Origin: Dioscorea cayenensis subsp. rotundata | Lineage: Eukaryota; Streptophyta; Magnoliopsida; Dioscoreales; Dioscoreaceae | Assembly: GCF_009730915.1 (NCBI RefSeq) | Contig: NC_052475.1 | Location: 28,581,016 to 28,645,015 of the forward strand | Length of the DNA stretch: 64,000 nt | Direction: 5' to 3' | Part shown: one piece after another, positions 1 to 10,731 of the stretch | How the letters are laid out: every line of letters begins with the position of its first letter | How positions within the stretch are numbered: position 1 is the first letter of the stretch | Translations under genes and position numbers: made by a program | The notes under the pieces: model-generated | The model's input: the letters and a program-made list of their open reading frames with translations, nothing else | Told to the model about the DNA's origin: nothing | Database searches by the model: none

Positions 1-850
1 TCCCTGAAAAACTCACAAATGGTCCCTGAATTATAAAATAGTATTCTCAAAAGATCCTTTCAAATTATCCAATGGTCCTTGGATTATAACACAACATTTC
101 CAAATGATCCCTTCCACTTACCTTTCAGTCCTTGGTTTTCGAGAAATATTTTTATATCAATCCTTTTTTTCTATTATTCTTTAACCCAAAAATCTTTTAA
201 AAACTTTTACATTACGGTCCCTTTGCTCTTACCACTGGGGTTTCTCACAGAGATTACTCGTAGAAAAATCTCATCAGAATCGTAGTAATACTCGAATATA
301 TTTTTGCAATGTGATCCACGCGTTCGAGTATTACAACAAATCTGCGCCTACACCTCAAGGGAGAAACGACATCGCAGAAGAGATGATCCACCCGATTCCA
401 CCGCTCGTAACACAAAGACGCATGTGGCGGTCGAAGCTTATTTGCACCTCGCGCTAGCTAAATTTTCAGGGTAAGAATTTTTATCCTTCCGCACTCAACC
501 AATTGAAGATATTGACCTTCCTCGGGCAAGGGCCCTTCCAAAAATACTTAGCAATAAGGCACCGAAGCCCCCGTCATGAAGTCGATCGTAGAAGGATTTA
601 ACCGAGAAGGATTTAACCAATCCACTTTCAACTTTAATTTGAATTATATATATAGCACACAGCTTACACAAAGTCAATCAAAAGAAAAAAATAAAAAAAA
701 CAAAAACTTATTCAACAAATTCATAAGTTCAACCCAACACTACAAAAAGGTCGCTTGTCAAACGCTAACACTTTGGATTTCATACCAAGTGTCAAACATC
801 CAGAAGCATTGAAAAAATAAAATAAAATAAAGATTATTGGCCTAAAAAAT
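1..850. other. Intergenic DNA upstream of the glucanase gene, repeat-like
   Basis: No coding region is recognisable. The first 150 bases repeat short variants of a 'ggtccctgaa / ggtccttgg' phrase, as seen in degenerate transposon ends. Bases 576-620 contain a short tandem copy of 'agaaggatttaacc'. The small ORFs here show no family features and are treated as chance. Confidence 0.4.
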
Positions 851-854
851 ACTC

Positions 855-860
855 TATAAA
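855..860 (+). promoter_or_regulatory. Probable TATA box of the glucanase gene
   Basis: TATAAA lies 54 bases upstream of the ATG at 914, in 'actctataaaac'. This would place transcription start near 885-890 and give a leader of about 25 nt. It is inferred from motif and spacing only. Confidence 0.5.
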
Positions 861-913
861 ACAAGAAGGCCATAAGACTAAAATATCTCACATCTCAATC
901 TCAAAACAAAACC

Positions 914-3884
914 ATGAGAAGTATGGCACAAACCCAAGTTCCAATTGCATTAACCTTTTCAGTATTAATATTCCTCATCTCCATCTCCCATGCAGCAAGG
1001 TCCACCCCTCCTCCTTCCAAACTGAAGGCTGTCAACCTTGGAGGATGGCTTGTCACTGAGGGATGGATCAAACCTTCTCTCTTTGATGCCATTCCCAACA
1101 ATGATCTACTGGTAATTACTTACTTTAATTTCTTCATCTCTAATCTTCAGATAAATTCTAACAGCATTTTGATCTTCAGGATGGCACACAAGTAGAGTTC
1201 AAGTCAGTTACACAAGGCATGTATCTTTGTGCAGAGAGTGGTGGAGGTACCATCATGGTTGCCAATAGAACCATTGCTTCAGGATGGGAAACATTTAAGG
1301 TTTGAGAAAGAATAAACCAACAATACTTAACTTTAACATGTGTTTTCTCCTCTCTTTTTTTGAAATTTCTGTTTTTGAATGTTGTGGAATGGATATATAT
1401 ATATATATATACAGTTATGGAGAATCACTTCAAATGAGTTTAATTTGAGAGTCTTCAATGGAGAGTTCATAGGGTTGGAGAGTAGTGGTGATGCAGTGGC
1501 AGTTTCTAATAGACCTGGTGATACTGAGACTTTTGAGATTGTTAGGAACTCTGGAGATTCCAGCCGGGTTCGTATCAAGGCTTCAAATGGTCTTTTCTTG
1601 CAGGTAATAATAATAAGTTAACTTATAATATTGGTTATGATACAAAATGTTAGATTGGTTTTTAATTAACAAGATGATATGATACTGTTGTTGTTATTAG
1701 GCGAAGACGGAGATTTCGGTGACAGCTGACTACTTAGAAAACACAAACTGGGGAGATGATGATCCATCGGTGTTTTTGATGACAATAGTTGGTTCAATGA
1801 GGGGAGAGTTTCAGATCACCAATGGTTATGGAGCAGAGAAGGCCACGGCTGTTATGCAGGTAAGTATTGATCACTTTGGTTGACTAGTCAACGTTTTGAC
1901 AGAGTTGACCATGATGATTTGGTCAACTGTATGATGTTTGACTAGTCAACGCAGTGTTTTTTAATATTTGTCTTTGTTTATTCCTTTGGGAGATGAGTGG
2001 AGAAATGATGGGCAGGAGCATTGGAGAAGCTTTATAGTGGAGGATGACTTTAAGTTCATGGCTGCAAGTGGGTTGGGTGGTGTTAGGATTCCAGTTGGGT
2101 GGTGGATGGCTAGTGATCCTACCCCACCATGGCCTTTTGTAGGAGGCTCTTTGCTAGCTTTGGACAATGCTTTTATTTGGGCAGAGTATGTGACTTTTTT
2201 TTATCTTTTTAATAATTGTTTCTTAGTTGAGCACCGAAAGATTCGAGTTTTATCTCATTGCAAAGACTTCTTTATATATATATAAACTATTAAAAGACCA
2301 CTCTCTAATTTCGGCGAAGGATCCAAAAAATCGTTACTTTAAGACTTTATGTATTGTATATAATTATCTTTAAAAATATTATATGTAATAAACTTGTGTA
2401 AACACCTCAAAAAATAAATTATTTTTATTTATCTATCTTTTAGATTTATTAGGACACACGTGTATGAGGAGTTATTCATGTTTGGATTTGTTTATAATAA
2501 ACTCCTATATGACTATGTCAAATAGCAAACTGGCTTTTGATGTAAAAATTTTATAATTCAAGTTTGAAATCAACTCAACATAGTGATAGAAATTGGTCCC
2601 TCTTTATAGATGAGAATTTACAATCCCATATCAATTGAGTGAGGATGCATGGATTAATGTTGCTGTATGCAAGTATTTAATTATATATGTGCTTATCGTA
2701 TTTGTCTTTAAAAAAAAAAAACTCTTATATCAAATATATAGCTTTGTTTAACCTATTTGAATGATACTAGACATTATTGTAGTCACAACTAATGAAAAGC
2801 AAAAGTAATCAAATTAATGTTAATGCAACAAATGAGTACAAAAATGTGAGGAATTATCATTGTTTCAGTATATTAAATTATTAAAAATAGCATGATCTCT
2901 TTAATCGTTTTAACATACTTATATATATGGAGAGCACACTACAACGAGAGTTGGTTGCAGGAATACAAGGGCTAAACATACTGAAAGAATATCTTGTTCA
3001 TTTGTTTATATTTCAGGAAGTATAACCTCAAGGTGATAATTGATCTCCATGCTGCACCAGGTTCTCAGAATGGATTTGAGCACAGTGGATCAAGGGATGG
3101 TTCTACTGAATGGGGCACCACTCAAGCCAACATTGATCAAACAGTTTCTGTTATTGAATTTTTAGCAGTCAGGTAAGTTTGCTCTCTTATTACAATAATA
3201 TGTGTGGTTTGATTCAATCCAAAAGCTTAAAAATTATTACATTCATGTATTTAGATATGCACGAAGAAAATGTCTATATGCGATAGAATTGATAAATGAG
3301 CCGAGAGCACCGAGTGTCACTCTAGAGAGTTTGAAAAACTACTACAAAGCCGGCTACAATGCCGTGCGGAGGCACACTACTGTTGCCTATGTGATCATGT
3401 CGGCCCGGTTATCGGCCGATGAGACCGAGCTCCTTCAGTTTGCCAGTGGATTTTATGGTGCCGTCATCGACGTCCATTACTACAATCTGTACTCAAACAT
3501 CTTCGACAACTTATCAGTACAACAAAACATCGACTTTGTGAACAATAACAGATCTAGACAAGTGAACACGTTAACCACCTCCAACGGCCCCCTTGTATTA
3601 ATAGGTGATCATCAAACGGATTGACACAAATGTAAATTCTTGATATAAATTGATGAATTATTTACTAATATGAAGTGAATTAATTAATGAATGATGCAGG
3701 GGAATGGGTGGCAGAGTGGCAAGTGAATGGGGCTAGCAAAGAAGATTACCAAAGGTTTGCAAAGGCTCAATTGGAGGTGTACGGCAGAGCAAGCTTTGGA
3801 TGGGCTTATTGGACATGGAAGAATGTTAATCAACATTGGAGTTTAGAGTGGATGATCAAGAATGGTTATATTTCATTGATTTAG
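914..3884 (+). CDS. Glucan 1,3-beta-glucosidase (exo-beta-1,3-glucanase), GH5 family, secreted
   Basis: Eight exons join in phase to 514 aa: 914-1111, 1180-1299, 1415-1603, 1701-1859, 1998-2185, 3017-3172, 3255-3604, 3700-3884. All proposed introns are GT-AG; the fifth is 831 bp. Residues 1-27 form a signal peptide ending SHA. A conserved VNLGGWLVTEGW segment follows, then a fascin-like region (about 67-165), an arrangement known in the rice GH5BG type. The GH5 core has VRIPVGWW, DLHAAPGSQNG, INEP with the predicted acid/base Glu352, DVHYY, and GEW with the predicted nucleophile Glu455; it ends in FGWAYWTWKN. The family removes glucose from non-reducing ends of beta-1,3-glucans or related wall glucosides in the apoplast. 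No frame break is visible, so the gene looks intact. The acceptor before exon 5 (AG at 1996-1997) is the least certain junction; it was chosen because it keeps phase 0. Confidence 0.9.
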
Positions 3885-4156
3885 ATCCAATTTCCTAATC
3901 TTATATATATACCCTTCTGTTTCTCCATAATAATTAATCAAACTGTCAAACTTTGATGGAAAGATTGTATAATGAGAAAGTGTTCTTATGGAATGCATGA
4001 GTAACAAAAGTTCACCCACTTTTACAAGTTATTTGGCTCTCTGATTTTTTCCCCATAGATTTCAGAAAGAAAAAAAAAAACATTTTATAATAATAAAAGA
4101 GGAACAAGCATGAAGACAATCAAAAGTCTCAAGACAATTAACACAAGAAAAAGTTA

Positions 4157-5033
4157 TCATGCAATGATAGAGGAGCTATAGAGAGGAACAGCAATATAAA
4201 TAATAAACAGGAACATTGATGGAGCCTGAAGAGGAGCCATAGAGTGTGTTCCTGGGGCTGAAGCAGGGGAATTTGCAAAACTTGCTCCTGGGGATGAAGG
4301 TGATGGAGCTGCAAAACCATTAAAGATATCAATCGAATAGTAACTTATAATTAATCCATGTTTATCTATGAATAAGTAAAGTTAGACCAATATAATAAGC
4401 TTTATAATTACTCTAATTTTCATTAATAACATCACAGTTCTTTATCTTCCACCACTCACTCTCCTAATAATGTCTTCTACCACACTGCATGATATTTTCT
4501 GTTCTGAATGCATAGAAATCATCTACAGAAATTATAGATAAAGAATTTCTCAACAAAAATAAGATAAAGTATTCATATTACATACCTGGTGCTGAACCAG
4601 GGGAGCCTGCAACATCAACTGAAACAAAGAACAAACACAAACAAAGCACTTAAATATAAAAAGAGAAAATCAGGAAAAGAAAAAGAAAAAGAAAGAGTGA
4701 TTTACTTTTGCAATTAGAAAGAGAAGGGGTTGAAATCCCACAGGCATGAGGTAAACCAAAGGCTTTAGTCATGTTGAGTTTGATACCAAAACTAGAACTC
4801 TGCTTGAAAGCCTCACACAAACAAGAGACCTCATCTTTGACCACCTTCTTGAGCCCTGCACAACACAGACCTTGTGGCTTTTCCAACTTACTACCATATT
4901 GAACAAAAGAAAGGCATTCTGCAAGGTTTGTTATTGCAGAGTTGCAATCAGGAGGAGCCATTGATGGAGCTTGAGAGAAGACCATTCCTATACTTGCAAA
5001 CATCAACACCACCAAGACTAACATGTTTGCCAT
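4157..5033 (-). CDS. GPI-anchored non-specific lipid-transfer protein (LTPG type), copy 1
   Basis: Three exons, 5033-4706, 4606-4586 and 4308-4157, join to 166 aa with GT-AG introns. A signal peptide (1-20, ending FSQ) precedes an eight-cysteine lipid-transfer domain with Cys at 30, 40, 57, 58, 71, 73, 98 and 108, the C-C-CC-CXC-C-C order of the nsLTP fold. A 21-nt micro-exon encodes part of a Ser/Pro/Ala-rich linker. The last exon continues the linker and ends in a hydrophobic tail without charged residues, typical of a GPI-attachment signal. The family binds lipids at the plasma-membrane outer face or in the wall, with roles in cuticle lipid export. The ATG at 5033 begins MANMLV, directly before the hydrophobic signal. 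Its tandem copy is at 8997-9877. Confidence 0.9.
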
Positions 5034-5087
5034 TTTTCAAAGTTCTGGGACAATGTGGATATGTGGAAGGTTTGAAGTGCCTGTTTT

Positions 5088-5093
<6 letters not shown>

Positions 5094-5121
<28 letters not shown>
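5094..5121. repeat. (GT)n microsatellite upstream of LTPG copy 1
   Basis: About 13 GT units lie 60-90 bases upstream of the LTPG1 start codon, probably in its leader or core promoter. The matching place in unit B (near 9985) lacks a long GT run, so it arose or expanded after the duplication. Confidence 0.9.
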
Positions 5122-5122
<1 letters not shown>

Positions 5123-5716
5123 TGATTATTTCTTCTTTTTAAATTTTATTTTTTTATTTTTATTTTTAAGAAACAAATGAGTAGTGAGTGGTTATTTATG
5201 TGGGAAAGGAAGCATTATGGTCATATGGTGATGGAGTTTCATTTTGGAAAGGCTTGGTGTTAATGAATTGGCCTTGAATATTTGACTTGTTTTGGAATCA
5301 TGGTGATTTGATTTGATTTGATTTGATTTATACGAAAAATAATAATTTTTTTGGAAGGGATAAATATTAATTAGAACAGTGGCCAGTGTTGGTTTCTTTT
5401 CATACCTTGTGAAAGGTGGTCTCTGGGGTAGGTGGTTGATTTTTATGAGAATTGTGTGTGTGTGTGTGTGCGCGCGCGTGTTTGTTTTTATAATTTCTAT
5501 TTTCTATTTTTTTATTTTCCACATCTGCACCATCATTTGTTTTAATTTAATTCTACTTTTCATTACATACTTACTTTTATGTTTTAATTCAATGATAAAA
5601 TAATTTTTTATATTTTTATATTTTATAATTTTTATAATATACATCATTAGATATTGGATATATAATTAATTTTAACAAAAAATTTTATTAAAAAAAATAT
5701 TCTCACAATATCTACT

Positions 5717-5749
<33 letters not shown>

Positions 5750-5987
5750 TATAAAGAGCTTTATATACACATTAAATTAAATTAAATTCAATAAAGAAGG
5801 GTGACAACTAATTTTGTTTTATGAACATGTTTTCTTAAGTAAATTTACTAAATTAACGCTCGCAACATGATAGAATCCTAGGAGTCGTTGCAGAGAAACT
5901 AATATTGCCACTATGTAAGAGTTAACACATATAGCATGATAAAATAAAGGATGTTGTATCATAAATAACACATAGTATATATATATA

Positions 5988-6198
5988 TGAGAACCCATCA
6001 TCTAGGGGGACGTCCTTAAATTTCAAATCTAGGGATGTCCATAATAGCCATCGGATGGTAATCTCTTATCATTATGAACAGTAAAAAGATATACAGTGAC
6101 TATATAGACAATCAACCATTGGATGATGATCCAACGGCTTAGATTTAAAACGTCCCTAGATTTCAAATCTAGGGACTTACCTAGATGATTTTTTTCAT
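5988..6198. mobile_element. MITE with terminal inverted repeats, unit A only
   Basis: The ends are inverted copies sharing 'atcatctagg' and an inner 'aaatctaggga' block. The left end reads tgagaacccatcatctagg; the right end, complemented, reads tgaaaaaaatcatctagg. The element is about 210 bp, encodes nothing, and sits in (TA)n on both sides, which hides the target duplication. Unit B lacks it, so insertion followed the segmental duplication or it was lost from B. The superfamily is not resolved. Confidence 0.65.
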
Positions 6199-6199
6199 A

Positions 6200-8043
6200 T
6201 ATATATATATATAAATTGCTAATAAATAAATAGTCTCTATGAAGTTAAGATATTAAAAAACAAACCCATGACTTTGAATATTCCCAAAAAAATCCTTTTT
6301 TTCTGACATGTTATTTTTCAGATTTTTCTGACATAAAAATGGTTGATGTTGGCATAAAACTAGCTGATATTAACAAGATTGACTCTCAGGTTTTTAAGAG
6401 GAAACCCGTAATTTTAAGTGTAAAGATTAAATTTTAATTGCAAATGTACTATATGTTAAGTGAAAACTTATGTGATTAAACGAAAACTCACAATGTTAAA
6501 TGGAAACTATATATTTTAAGTGGGAAGATAGCGAAGTGAGCTGCATTAATTAAAAAATAAACGATCAGAAAAAAGGACTATCTAGCAAATTCAAATGTCA
6601 AGAGTCTATTTAGGAATGTTTTGAAAATTTCATGAAGTTATAATTCATTTTCCCATATATATATATATATATATATAAGTCACTAAACAAATTTATATAT
6701 GAAATATTTAATAATCTATTATTGATTTGATTTTACGAATCCATAAATTAACAAATTGATTTATAGATTTGAACTGAAACCTTCCATATATGGTCCAAAT
6801 TGATTGGGCTATTAGATTATTTTCAATGTAAGAAAACCAAATAAGCAAGGCTTATTTTTGGGGAAGGTATCTCTTTAATTTTATATTATGTTCTTGTTAA
6901 TTATCCTAGAAATATATGAGATGTACATGTTTTTAAGATTTAGAATTAGATTTTATGTTTGAGATTGATATAACTAAATTAATTTTATTTATAATTTATA
7001 ATAAAATTAAATAACATCTTAACATGATAGAGTTAAAACATATCATGCAATCCTACTGGAGAAAAATATTTAAATCCAAAGAATATAAAGTTATATTTTG
7101 AAAATTTAAGAAAATGAAACCTATAAGCAAATCTATTATAACTGATTGGGAGATTTTTTATCGTGTTTTTTTCAAAATTGTAATATATTGTTGATGAACA
7201 TTAATTAATAGACATAATTTTTTTTATATAAAAAATAATGAATATTTTTTTTTTCGACAAAGACGGACCTCTGGAGATTTATTAACTTGGCCAGACGTCA
7301 CATGAGGCAATTAGATTTCTATTATGTGCACGCTCAAAAGATATTTCAGAAACCAAATCGAGTTAATAAATACCCCCTACCCTGCAATTCTGAAGGGGAG
7401 AGAAATGACATTTTTCCCACAGGGGACTCATAAATAATGAATGGACAATATTGCTATGATATTTTTTATAGTACTCTACATTATATGTATAGTATTATAT
7501 CGGTACTGTCGATTTAGGGAATAGACCCTACTTAGTGAAGTGGTATGTTACTTGAGTGATGAGTAAAATTATAACGCACAGACAAATTAGTAAAAAAACC
7601 TAAAAAGAACAAAATAAGAATAGTTAAAATTTCTTCAACAATAAACTTAAAATCAAAAGAAATACAACTATCAAATAACATATGTTGGGAGCACTTAAAA
7701 AGCAATTACCATATGGTGAAATATTGTCTTTCAATAAGCATTAGATTTTAAAATATATTTACTTACGTGGTAAATTAAAAAAATTATCGGATCATAACAA
7801 TGGAAAAATATTTGAAATGTTATTTATAATGGAGTGATTATCTGAATTATAAAATTTTAATTATTTGGATATACATGACAATTAATTTAAAATGGAGACG
7901 AAGAGAAATTTTTTAAATAAAAAAAATATAAAACATCTAGTTTTATATAAGATAAAAATACTTATAAAAAATTATGTGGAGCTCTAATTAAGAGGAAGAC
8001 AAGTAGAAGAAATTTTGTGGGATCGAATTGAGAGAAAGACAAT
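6200..8043. other. AT-rich intergenic half of unit A
   Basis: No coding region is seen. Much of 6690-7960 matches 11700-12720 in unit B. Bases 7253-7440 lack a counterpart there and share 'accaaatcgagttaataaat' with 30419-30440, so they are probably a dispersed repeat inserted in unit A. Confidence 0.5.
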
Positions 8044-8695
8044 TAGAATTGATAAATGAGCCGAGTGCACCAAGTGCCACTTTAGAGAGTTTGAAAAACT
8101 ACTACAAAGTTGGCTACAGTGTGGTGCGGAGGTACACTACTGATGCCTATGTGATCATGTCGGTCCGGCTATCAGGCGATGAGACCGAGCTTTTTTAGTT
8201 TGCCAGTGGATATTATGGTGCCGTCATCAACATACATTACTACAATATTCTTTTTTTTAATAAAATAAATAAACCATGAATTTATTAAAAATCATTACTA
8301 CAATCTGTACTCAGACATTTTCAAGAACTTTTAAAAACATTGTCTCTGTGAACAATAACAGAACTAGACAAGTGAACACCTTAACTACCTCCAACGGCCC
8401 CCTTGTATTAATGTGTGATCATCAAACGAATTGACACAAATATAAATTCTTGATATAAATTGGTGAATTATTTACTAATATGAAGTGAATTAATTAATGA
8501 ATGATGCAGGGGAATGAGTGGCAGAGTGGCAAGTGAATGGAGCTAGCAAACAAGATTACCAAAGGTTTGCAAAAGTTCAATTGGAGGAGTATGGCAGGGC
8601 AAGCTTTGGATGGGCTTATTGGACATGGAAGAATGTTAATCAACATTGGAGTTTAGAGTGGATGATCAAGAATGGCTACATTTCATTGATTTAGA
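8044..8695 (+). pseudogene. Truncated GH5 glucan 1,3-beta-glucosidase pseudogene (exons 7-8 only)
   Basis: Bases 8044-8440 match exon 7 and 8509-8695 match exon 8 of the intact gene at 914-3884, including the intron between them. It starts inside exon 7 at the duplication breakpoint, so signal peptide, fascin-like region and half the catalytic domain are absent. A CAG-to-TAG change gives a stop near 8197. A 46-bp insertion flanked by a 12-bp direct repeat interrupts it at 8247-8292. Several bases are missing around 8320-8340. In exon 8 the nucleophile-region codon GGG became TGA (GAATGAGTGG instead of GAATGGGTGG). It cannot encode a functional enzyme. Confidence 0.9.
8247..8292 (-). mobile_element. 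Tiny retroposed LINE/SINE-like tail inside the glucanase pseudogene
   Basis: A 46-bp T-rich insertion is flanked by perfect 12-bp copies of 'cattactacaat' (8235-8246 and 8293-8304). Its complement ends in a run of A, as expected for a severely 5'-truncated target-primed retrotransposition. The intact parent gene has one copy of the 12-mer at this place (3475-3486), which shows the empty site directly. Confidence 0.7.
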
Positions 8696-8996
8696 TCCAT
8701 TTTCCTAATCACACACACACACACACACACACATATAGCCTTCTCTTTCTCCATAATAATTCATCAAGCTGTCTAACTTTGATGGAAAGATTGAATAATG
8801 AGCAAGTGTTTTGATGGAATGCATGAGAAACAAAAGTTCAGACAATTTTACAAGTTATTTAGCTCTCTGATTTTATTTTTATTTTTCATAGATTTCAGAA
8901 AGAAAGAAGGAAAAAAAAAACGTTTTATAATAATAAAAGAGGAACAGGCATGAAGACAATCAAAAGTCTCAAGACAATGAACACAATAAAAAGGTA

Positions 8997-9877
8997 TCAC
9001 GCAATGATAGAGAAGAGAGGAACAACAACATAAATAATAAATAGGAATATTGATGGAGCCTGAAAAGGAGCCATAGAGTGTGTTCCTGGGGCTGAAGCAG
9101 GGGAATTTGCGGAACTTGCTCCTGGTGATGAAGGTGATGGAGCTGTAAACCCATTAAAGATATCAATAGAATAGTAACAAATAATTATTCCATGTTTATC
9201 TATGAATAAGTAAAGTTAGACCAATATAATAAGCTTTATAATTACTCTAATTTTCATAATAACATCACAGTTCTTTATCTTCCACCACTCATTCTTCTAA
9301 TAATATCTTCTACCACACTGCATGATACTTTCTGTTCTAAATGCATAGAAATCATCTACAGAAATTATAGACAAATAATTTCTCCAAAAAAAAAAAGACG
9401 AAGTATTCATATTACATACCTGGTGCGGAACCAGGGGAGCCTGCAACATCAACTGAAACAAAGAACAAACACAAACAAGCACTTAAATATAAAAAGAGAA
9501 ATCAGGAAAAGGAAAAGAAAAAGAAAAAGAAAGAGTGATTTACTTTTGCAATTAGAAAGAGAAGGGGTGGAAATCCCACAAGCATGAGGTAAACCAAAGG
9601 CTTTAGTCATGTTGAGTTTGACACCATTACTAGGACTCTGCTTGAAAGCCTCACACAAACAAGAGACATCATCTTTGACCACCTTCTTCAGCGCTGCACA
9701 ACAGTGACCTTGTGGCTTTTCCAACTTGCTACCATATTCAACAAAAGAAAGGCATTCTACAAGGTTTGTTAATGCAGAGCTGCAATCAGGAGGAGGAGGA
9801 GCCATTGATGGAGCTTGAGAAAAGACCATTCCTACACTAGCAAACATCAACACCTCCAAGACTAACATGTTTGCCAT
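8997..9877 (-). CDS. GPI-anchored non-specific lipid-transfer protein (LTPG type), copy 2
   Basis: Three exons, 9877-9544, 9440-9420 and 9142-8997, join to 166 aa with the same splice phases as copy 1. The signal peptide ends FSQ, two extra prolines follow (PPPPDC), and all eight cysteines are kept (32, 42, 59, 60, 73, 75, 100, 110). The 21-nt micro-exon and hydrophobic C-terminal GPI-type tail are also kept. Differences from copy 1 are mostly substitutions, with balanced codon-length changes and no stop, so the coding region has stayed open since duplication. A start 60 bases upstream (9937) is in frame, but the MANMLV start matches copy 1 and sits at the signal peptide. About 60 bases of its upstream region are locally duplicated (9884-9985). 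Confidence 0.88.
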
Positions 9878-9883
9878 TTTCAG

Positions 9884-9985
9884 AGTTCTGGGACAATGTG
9901 GATATGTGGAAGGGATGAAGTGCCTGTTTTGTTTCATAGTTCTTGGACAATGTGGATATGTGGAAGGAATGAGTGCCTGTTTTAA
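9884..9985. repeat. Local tandem duplication just upstream of LTPG copy 2
   Basis: The phrase 'acaatgtggatatgtggaag' with flanking 'gttct' and 'tgcctgtttt' occurs twice, about 55 bases apart. LTPG copy 1 has one copy at 5041-5090. It therefore doubles a short promoter or leader segment in copy 2 only. Confidence 0.75.
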
Positions 9986-10216
9986 TGTGTATGTGTTTGT
10001 GAAATGATGAGTTGGTGTTGGTGCTTTGGAATTGGACTGAGTGCTTTTTATTTTTATTTTTAAGAAACAAATGAGTAGTGAGTGGTTATTTGTTTGGGAA
10101 AGGAAGGTGATGGATTTTCATTTTGGGAAGGCTTGGTGTTTATGAATTGGCCTTGAATTTTTGACATGTTTTAGAATTATGGTGGTTTGATTTGATTTGA
10201 TATTGTTAATTTATTT

Positions 10217-10714
10217 TTTTTATTTATTTTTTTTAACATTCATTAGATAAACAAAAAATAATAATTTTATATAAAAAAAAAAAAACAAGATCATGCCCCA
10301 GGGCAAAACACAAAACAACTTCACAAAATAGCCAACTAGTTGTGGAACAACAACATAACCAAAAACAAAACAGAGGAACAATTGACCTTCTCAAGCCACG
10401 TACACAGAAAAACTAGCCCATGAATTTGACATGATCCTCCTCGGCCATGGGAGCCAAACTAGCCTCCTCAATTTGAGGTCTTAAAAACTCCAAGCTGTAT
10501 CTGATGGTATCGTTAGACTCTTGCAACTTCTCTCTCGTACAAGCTGCGAAGAATCAGAAAAGTAACAACCGATCAATCTTCATAATGATAACATACACAG
10601 GCAAAAAATTACCATTAAAAATGTAATTGTTTCTAACAAACCAAATACACCGCACAAAAACTTTGAAGATTAGGTCACCCAAATTTTGCCCGCCCTGCTT
10701 TAAGGATGCCCTTC
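10217..10714 (-). mobile_element. 5'-truncated LINE 3' end with 17-bp target-site duplication
   Basis: The insertion is flanked by perfect 17-bp copies of 'atattgttaatttattt' (10200-10216 and 10715-10731). T-rich sequence lies at its left end, so the element runs on the minus strand with its poly-A there. The minus-strand reading includes a segment resembling the end of plant LINE reverse-transcriptase proteins (IWFVRNNYIFNG). It is present in unit B only. Confidence 0.7.
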
Positions 10715-10731
10715 ATATTGTTAATTTATTT

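Larger units (their letters stand above)
3284..7967. repeat. Tandem segmental duplication, unit A
   Basis: This segment is repeated as unit B (8044-about 12720), offset by about 4750-4830 bases. Matching landmarks are the glucanase exon 7-8 tail, its 3' flank, an LTPG gene with identical exon structure, the 'aagaaacaaatgagtagtgagtggttattt' flank (5169 and 10066) and a far end near 7890/12640. The left breakpoint lies inside glucanase exon 7, at the shared 'tagaattgataaatgag'. Bases 7968-8043 are junction sequence with no counterpart at the end of unit B. Confidence 0.85.

Noticed and set aside
9878..9937. Upstream in-frame start for LTPG copy 2
   Set aside because: The extra 20 residues are polar and precede the signal peptide; copy 1 has no equivalent.
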